A stretch of 18,769 nt of DNA from positions 1 through 18,769 of the forward strand of contig DASSTC010000045.1 of NCBI GenBank assembly GCA_035708065.1, written 5' to 3'. The notes beneath the pieces were generated by a model that had not been told where the DNA came from, searched no databases, and saw nothing but the letters and a program-made list of their open reading frames with translations. The translations under genes were made by a program, and so were the position numbers. The stretch is from JAICUY01 sp035708065. GTDB taxonomy: Bacteria > Chloroflexota > Limnocylindria > QHBO01. Positions within the stretch are counted from its first letter, which is position 1, and each line of letters starts with the position of its first letter. Below, piece after piece: positions 14,822 through 18,769 of the stretch.

Positions 14822-15337
14822 GTGAGCGACACGGTCCGAACCGAACGCCTGGAGCTCGTCCTCCTCGACCGCGATGCGCTTGCCGCCGTCGGCCAGGGCC
14901 GCGCACCGACCGGCATCGATGCGACCTTCTCCGCCGCCTGGCTCGACGACGTGCAATGGCTGGCCGCCCGCCGGCTCGAGCAGGTCACCGAGCATCCCGA
15001 CCATGCGCCCTGGCTGCTGCGCGCGATCGTGCTGGCCGATGGCGACCGGCCGGCGATCGGCCACATCAACTTCCACGGTCCGCCTGATGAGCGCGGCGTG
15101 CCGGAAGTCGGCTACGCACTGCTCCCCGAGTTCCGCGGCAACGGTTACGGTTTCGAAGCGGTGGCTGGCCTGTTCGACTGGGCGCGCGAGGAGCATGGCG
15201 TCACGCGCTTCCGGGCATCGGTCTCTCCGGACAACGCACGCTCGCAGAACCTGATTTCGAAGCTCGGGTTCGTGCGCATCGGCGAGCAGTGGGACGAGGA
15301 GGACGGCCTCGAATGGGTATACGAGACGACCGACTAG
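14822..15337 (+). CDS. GNAT family N-acetyltransferase (RimJ/RimL-like)
   Basis: A 171-residue protein of the GNAT fold. It starts with the RTERLELVLLDRDAL segment typical of RimJ/RimL-like members. The acetyl-CoA motif is in EVGYALLPEFRGNGYGFEAV (R105-G-N-G-Y-G110), and the last core strand-helix reads VSPDNARSQNLISKLGFVRIGE. It transfers acetyl from acetyl-CoA to an amine in the cytosol; the acceptor (ribosomal protein N-terminus, antibiotic or metabolite) cannot be told. The GTG start at 14822 is supported by a -10 box at leaderless spacing. It ends convergently with panB across a 65-bp gap holding a hairpin. Confidence 0.9.
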   Translation: MSDTVRTERLELVLLDRDALAAVGQGRAPTGIDATFSAAWLDDVQWLAARRLEQVTEHPDHAPWLLRAIVLADGDRPAIGHINFHGPPDERGVPEVGYALLPEFRGNGYGFEAVAGLFDWAREEHGVTRFRASVSPDNARSQNLISKLGFVRIGEQWDEEDGLEWVYETTD

Positions 15338-15351
15338 TCCGCTGATGCACC

Positions 15352-15373
15352 CGGTTGCGCCCGGCGCAAACCG
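15352..15373. terminator. Hairpin between convergent GNAT and panB genes
   Basis: CGGTTGCG (15352-15359) pairs with CGCAAACCG (one bulged A) around the loop CCCGG. It lies 15 bp after the GNAT stop and 30 bp after the panB stop. No T-run, so it is a weak or bidirectional terminator candidate. Confidence 0.4.
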
Positions 15374-15402
15374 CGCGCCGACAGCGAAACGTCAGAGGCG
15401 AC

Positions 15403-16284
15403 CTACAGCCAGTCGTCCCCGGCCAGCACTCCGGGCGCCACCTCGGCCTCGAAGAGTCGCAGCTCCTCGGCCGGGATCTTGTACTCGTGCTCCCCGGTGG
15501 GAAAGGCTCCCGACCGCACCTCGGCGACGTACGTCTCCAGGCCCGCGCGGATGTCGGCGGCGACGTGGGCGTACTGCTTCACGAAGCGCTGCATCTCGTG
15601 CTCGTTGATCCCCAGCAGGTCATGCCAGACCAGCACCTGCCCGTCGCAGCCGGCGCCCGCGCCGATCCCGATCGTCGGGATGCGCAGGGCGCGAGTGATC
15701 GCATCGGCGATCCGCCCCGGCACGGCCTCGAGGACGATGGCGAAGCAGCCGGCGGCCTGCAGGGCCAGCGCATCGGCGTAGAGCTGGCGTGCCTTGGCCG
15801 CGGTGCGACCCTGCGCCTTGTAGCCGCCCAGCGCCGTGGCGGTCTGCGGCGTGAGCCCGATGTGACCCATCAACGGCACGCCCGCACCGACGATCGCGCG
15901 GGCGCGCGGCAGCATCGGTCCGGCACCTTCGATCTTCACCGCCTGGGCGCCCGCCTCCTTCACGAGCCGCATGGCGTTGCGCACGGCGTCCTCGTCGGAG
16001 ACCTGGAACGCGCCGAGCGGCAGGTCGACCATGAAGAAGGCACGCTCGGTGCCGCGCCGCGCCGCCCGGGCGAGCATCACCATCTCGTCCATGCTGATCG
16101 GGGTGGTGTCGGGATAGCCGAGGACGTTGTTCGCCGCCGAGTCGCCGGTGAACACGATGTCGACCCCGGCCGCATCGGCCAGGCGTGCGCTCGGATAGTC
16201 GTAGGCGGTGACCATCACGATCTTGTCGCCGCGGGCCTTCATCTCCGCGAAGTCGGTGATCGCCACCGGGATGCCGTTGCTCAT
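15403..16284 (-). CDS. panB: 3-methyl-2-oxobutanoate hydroxymethyltransferase (ketopantoate synthase)
   Basis: A 293-residue cytosolic enzyme of pantothenate synthesis: 5,10-methylene-tetrahydrofolate + 2-oxoisovalerate gives ketopantoate. Family motifs are VTAYDYPSARLADAAGVDIVFTG, with metal ligand Asp48 in GDS, Asp87 in FFMVDLPLGAFQ, Glu119 in AVKIEGA, Glu186 in IVLEAVPG and IGIGAGAGCDGQVLVWHDLLG. GDSAANNVLGY is slightly diverged from the usual GDSLGMVVLGY. ATG 16284 overlaps the panC stop by four bases (ATGA), so translation is coupled. The open frame continues about 160 codons upstream in an alternative frame of panC, which is not part of this protein. It is the last gene of a three-gene operon. 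Confidence 0.95.
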   Translation of the reverse strand: MSNGIPVAITDFAEMKARGDKIVMVTAYDYPSARLADAAGVDIVFTGDSAANNVLGYPDTTPISMDEMVMLARAARRGTERAFFMVDLPLGAFQVSDEDAVRNAMRLVKEAGAQAVKIEGAGPMLPRARAIVGAGVPLMGHIGLTPQTATALGGYKAQGRTAAKARQLYADALALQAAGCFAIVLEAVPGRIADAITRALRIPTIGIGAGAGCDGQVLVWHDLLGINEHEMQRFVKQYAHVAADIRAGLETYVAEVRSGAFPTGEHEYKIPAEELRLFEAEVAPGVLAGDDWL

Positions 16285-17090
16285 GACGCCGAACCCTCCT
16301 CTTCCAGGCGCACATTGTCTATCAGTCGCGTCTGACCGATGCGGACCGCCGCCGCCAGCGTCGGTCCGTCGAGGTCGGCCACCGACACGTAGTCGACATC
16401 CAGTCCCTCGAGGACCCGGCAGGCGGCGGCCACCGGGTCCGCGCCGCGACGCCAGGCGTCCCGTCCCGCCTCCAGCGCGTGCGGCAGTGCGAGGGCCTGC
16501 TGCCGCTGCTCCGGGGAGAGGAAGACGTTGCGCGAGCTGAGCGCCAGGCCGTCGGCATCGCGCACGATCGGCAGCACCCGGATCTCGAGGCGCAGGTCGA
16601 GGTCGCGGACCATGCGCCGGATCACCGCCGCCTGCTGCGCGTCCTTTTGGCCGAAGTACGCGCGATCCGGCCGCACGATGTTGAACAGCTTCACGCAGAC
16701 GGTGGCGACGCCGCGGAAGTGGCCCGGGCGCACCTCGCCTTCCAGGCTGGCACCCAGCTCCTGGACGTCGACCCATGTCTCGAAGCCGTCGGGGTAGATC
16801 TCGGCGGCATCCGGCGTGAACAGGAAGTCGATGCCCGCCTCCTCGGCCGTGCGCGTATCGCGCGGCTCGTCGCGCGGGTAGCGGCCCAGGTCCTCGTTCG
16901 GCCCGAACTGCGACGGGTTGACGAACAGGCTGACGACCGCGACCGCGTTCTCGGCCCGCGCGGCGCGCATGAGGCTCAGGTGCCCATCGTGAAATGCGCC
17001 CATGGTCGGCACCAGGCCGATGCTCTGGCCGGACCGATGCGCCTCCGCCAGCGCCGCGCGCATCTCGGCGTTGGTCCGAAGCGTCTTCAC
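16281..17090 (-). CDS. panC: Pantoate--beta-alanine ligase (pantothenate synthetase)
   Basis: A 269-residue cytosolic ligase joining pantoate and beta-alanine with ATP. Visible motifs: VPTMGAFHDGHLSLM with the HxGH pair His34/His37, FVNPSQFGPNEDLGRYPR, RPGHFRGVATVCVKLFNIV, YFGQKDAQQAAVIRRM, and LALSSRNVFL, the KMSKS-equivalent. Length is close to the usual 280. The start is GTG 17090, overlapping the upstream DUF2520 stop by four bases (GTGA); the open frame runs further upstream but only as a shadow of that gene. Its own stop overlaps the panB start. The gene order reductase-panC-panB supports a pantothenate operon. Confidence 0.96.
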   Translation of the reverse strand: MKTLRTNAEMRAALAEAHRSGQSIGLVPTMGAFHDGHLSLMRAARAENAVAVVSLFVNPSQFGPNEDLGRYPRDEPRDTRTAEEAGIDFLFTPDAAEIYPDGFETWVDVQELGASLEGEVRPGHFRGVATVCVKLFNIVRPDRAYFGQKDAQQAAVIRRMVRDLDLRLEIRVLPIVRDADGLALSSRNVFLSPEQRQQALALPHALEAGRDAWRRGADPVAAACRVLEGLDVDYVSVADLDGPTLAAAVRIGQTRLIDNVRLEEEGSAS

Positions 17091-17761
17091 GGCTTGGTCG
17101 CCTCGGCCAGCGCGCGGTACAAGGGCTCGATGTCCGGCGCTCGCTCGCGCAGCGCCCGAAGATGGGCGTCGACGGTCGACCAGTCCCCGCGGGCGATTGG
17201 CCCGGTGAGCTGAAAGCCGTTGTCGATCGTGCGCCGCATGAGCGGCACCAGGCCCTCGGGCGGCGCGCCCGCCTCCTCGAACAAGCGCGACGCGGTGCGA
17301 TACAGGGTCACCAGGAAGTTGCTGGCGATCGCCGCGCCGGCGTGGTACAGCGCTCGGTCGGCATCGGCCAGTGGAAACGGGTTGAGGCCGAGCGTGCGGG
17401 CCAGCCATTCGGCCTGGCTGGAGGCGGCATCGGTCTCGGCGGTGACCGCTGCATAGGCGCCGTCGAGCTGCTCTGGACCGCGGTCACGGGTGAAGGTCAT
17501 CAACGGATGGACGCTGAAGCGTCGTTCGTGCGGCGCGAGCGCTGCGAGCGGGGTCGCGCCGCTGACGTGGGCGATCCACGGGCCGGTCGGGATCCGCTGC
17601 GCGACCTCGGCGATGGCGGCGTCCGGAACGGCCAGGATGACGAGCTCCGCGTCCGCGTTCGGTTCACGGCCGGTGCTGACGGTCAGGCCACGCTCGCGCA
17701 GCCGAGCGGCGATCGCGCCACCCGCGCGCCCGGTGCCGACGACGTGGACTCGCTCGACCAT
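17087..17761 (-). CDS. Rossmann-fold and DUF2520 protein, probable ketopantoate reductase (PanG-like)
   Basis: A 224-residue protein. The N-terminal Rossmann motif VHVVGTGRAGGAIAARL (G9-x-G11-x-x-G14) is followed by LVILAVPDAAI and AHVSGATPLAAL. The C-terminal helical DUF2520 region shows FSVHPLMTF, YHAGAAIASNFLVTLY and IDNGFQLTGPIARGD. It belongs to the 6-phosphogluconate dehydrogenase-like NAD(P) reductases. Its four-base overlap with panC and lead position before panC-panB make it the likely supplier of pantoate from ketopantoate; as I recall, alternative reductases called PanG have been described in bacteria lacking panE and may belong to this type. No panE is in the window. ATG 17761 has no Shine-Dalgarno but has a -10 box seven bases upstream. 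Confidence 0.8.
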   Translation of the reverse strand: MVERVHVVGTGRAGGAIAARLRERGLTVSTGREPNADAELVILAVPDAAIAEVAQRIPTGPWIAHVSGATPLAALAPHERRFSVHPLMTFTRDRGPEQLDGAYAAVTAETDAASSQAEWLARTLGLNPFPLADADRALYHAGAAIASNFLVTLYRTASRLFEEAGAPPEGLVPLMRRTIDNGFQLTGPIARGDWSTVDAHLRALRERAPDIEPLYRALAEATKP

Positions 17762-17768
17762 GGCGACG

Positions 17769-17774
17769 AGTCTA
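17769..17774 (-). promoter_or_regulatory. -10 box of the pantothenate operon (near-leaderless)
   Basis: TAGACT on the minus strand ends seven bases before ATG 17761. It overlaps the TAG stop of the upstream lipoprotein gene, so the operon promoter lies partly inside that gene. No clear -35 was found. Confidence 0.5.
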
Positions 17775-18260
17775 GTCGCGGTGGACGTCGAGCACGATGT
17801 ACGCGGGGTCGTTCGTGGAGGTCAGCCGTGCGGTGATGCCGTCCGCGCTGCGCTGCTTGTCGAGCAGCTGCGCACCATCCCAGGTCGCCAGCGACTCGTT
17901 GAGTAGGTCCGCGCCGATGCTGCGCTGCTCGTTCAGCAATCGCGGCAGGTAGGGGAGATATGGCGCCGCCAGCTCCTCGACCCTCCCGGGCTCGTCGGAC
18001 GGCACGCTGAGGATCACCTGCTCGGGCGGAACCCCGACCAGGTCGAGCTGGACGCCGTTCTGCGCCTTCCCGAGCTCGTGGTGCGGGCCGGCCGATGCGA
18101 ACGTCATGCCGAACCGGTCGCCGAGCTCGGCCTTGATCGCGTCCGTTGCCGGGTCCGCGGCATGCCCTGCGTGCGTGCTCGGCGCCGCGCCCGGCGTCGT
18201 GGGCGACGCGCAGGCGGCCAGGATCATCGCGAACGACAGGATCACGATTCGGTGCACCAC
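17772..18260 (-). CDS. Small putative lipoprotein, unrecognised
   Basis: A protein of about 162 residues if it starts at GTG 18260. A short hydrophobic segment, HRIVILSFAMILAAC, ends in a lipobox (LAAC), followed by a Ser/Thr/Pro/Ala/His linker (ASPTTPGAAPSTHAGHA), so it is probably lipid-anchored outside the membrane. The remainder is soluble and lacks motifs I recognise; it includes VPPEQVILSVPSDEP, APYLPYLPRLLNEQRS and ITARLTSTNDPAYIVLDVHRD. The frame is open to ATG 18317, which would give a long, unusual n-region; GTG 18257 is also possible. No clear Shine-Dalgarno for any. It ends 10 bp before the DUF2520 start on the same strand. Confidence 0.6.
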   Translation of the reverse strand: MVHRIVILSFAMILAACASPTTPGAAPSTHAGHAADPATDAIKAELGDRFGMTFASAGPHHELGKAQNGVQLDLVGVPPEQVILSVPSDEPGRVEELAAPYLPYLPRLLNEQRSIGADLLNESLATWDGAQLLDKQRSADGITARLTSTNDPAYIVLDVHRD

Positions 18261-18353
18261 GATGGGCGTGATTCTGCCGTCGCGTCCGCGGGGGTGCACA
18301 CCGGTGATGATCACCACGCCGGCGTTTCGAGCTGGGCGGCAACGACGGGCAGC

Positions 18354-18385
18354 AAAGACGAGCAGCCAGACCGGCTGCCCGTCTT
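18354..18385 (-). terminator. Rho-independent terminator of the partial gene at the right edge
   Basis: On the minus strand, AAGACGGGCAGCC and GGCTGCTCGTCTT form a 13-bp stem with one G-U pair and a 5-base loop, ending in UUU. It lies 27 bp after the stop at 18413. A second copy of GCTGCCCGTC just downstream offers an alternative pairing with the left arm. Confidence 0.7.
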
Positions 18386-18412
18386 GCGTTCAGCGTGTGC
18401 TGGGGGCGTGCC

Positions 18413-18769
18413 TCAGTGCTGCAGCGCCTCGAAGTAGAGCGCCGCGACCTGCTGCCCGTAGAGGTCGGCCAGGTGATCCAGGCCCTTGCCATCGGCGAGG
18501 TTCGGGTCACTCGATCCCTCGGCGATCGTCTTGTCGGTTCGGGTCACCCACGAGGAGGGCAGGTCACCGCGGTTCGCGACCGCCCAGTCGATCTGCTCGG
18601 GCGTGAGGAACGCGGTCTCCTGGCCGGGGATCTCCGTGTTGATGAAGCCGAGGACGTCGGCCAGGGTCAGCACCGCCCATCGTGACGAGTGCGTGGCGCC
18701 CGCGTCGCCCTGGTCGGAGCGCGACGAGATGACGCATTCGTGGGCGAAGACCGCGCCGACGCTCGCGAC
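18413..18769 (-). CDS. 3' part of an unrecognised gene, cut by the window edge
   Basis: The frame is open from the right edge to a TGA at 18413, giving the last 118 residues. GTG 18673 is an internal codon rather than a convincing start: upstream sequence in frame (VFAHECVISSRSDQGDAGATHSSRW) reads like normal protein. The visible part contains LADVLGFINTEIPGQETAFLTPEQIDWAVANRGDLP, GKGLDHLADLYGQQVAALYFEALQH and a Cys. It looks soluble and helical and ends naturally before a terminator. I do not recognise the family. Confidence 0.55.
   Translation of the reverse strand, partial: VASVGAVFAHECVISSRSDQGDAGATHSSRWAVLTLADVLGFINTEIPGQETAFLTPEQIDWAVANRGDLPSSWVTRTDKTIAEGSSDPNLADGKGLDHLADLYGQQVAALYFEALQH

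Noticed and set aside
16285..16776. N-terminal extension of panB within panC
   Set aside because: Normal PanB starts near MSNGIPVAITDF; the extension is an alternative frame of panC and the ATGA overlap marks the real start.
17091..17408. N-terminal extension of panC within the DUF2520 gene
   Set aside because: PanC begins at KTLRTNAEM; the upstream part is a shadow of the DUF2520 protein and GTG 17090 overlaps its stop.

Overview
The window is very GC-rich (about 70 percent by eye) and gene-dense. It has GTG and even CTG starts, 4-bp start/stop overlaps, and several starts preceded by a -10 box at the distance expected for leaderless mRNAs. The gene content (an F420/flavin-type split-barrel protein, four-carbon acid sugar kinase, GH84, sugar ABC transporter without its own ATPase) and the leaderless signals suggest a Chloroflexota or Actinobacteriota bacterium. 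Taxonomy is an inference; no rRNA or other marker is present.

Layout. (1) 1-3143 is a sugar-acid block. A hydroxypyruvate-isomerase-type TIM barrel (+) converges on a four-carbon acid sugar kinase (-), and an Asp/Glu-racemase-like gene (-) lies upstream of the kinase. (2) 3194-9291 is carbohydrate uptake and cleavage: a cytoplasmic alpha-glycosidase-like TIM barrel of the clan GH-D/GH31 type (+), then two permeases, a lipoprotein binding protein and a SnoaL-like protein on the minus strand. (3) 9480-14208 is a tightly overlapping plus-strand operon: a protein with two successive metallo-beta-lactamase domains, a GH84 beta-N-acetylglucosaminidase, and an FGGY sugar kinase that appears to start at CTG. 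(4) 14290-15337 holds a PPOX-class split-barrel protein and a GNAT acetyltransferase. (5) 15403-17761 (-) is a pantothenate operon: a DUF2520 Rossmann protein (probable ketopantoate reductase), panC and panB. (6) 17772-18769 (-) holds an unrecognised lipoprotein and the 3' part of an unrecognised gene ending in a good terminator.

Sections 1 to 3 read as one accessory catabolic region. Glycosides enter through the ABC transporter, are cut in the cytoplasm by the two signal-less glycosidases, and are phosphorylated by the FGGY kinase. A separate four-carbon sugar-acid route sits beside them.

The most unusual signal is non-coding. Two intergenic regions (2189-2477 and 4937-5218) carry nine copies of a 24-bp imperfect dyad with conserved ends (TACCG, 14 variable bases, CGNTA). 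Copies are spaced 51, 51, 52 and 73 bp in the first array and 52, 52 and 62 bp in the second, all close to whole numbers of DNA helical turns (5, 6 or 7). That suggests a protein-binding array of unknown function on one face of the helix. I do not recognise it as a described repeat family.
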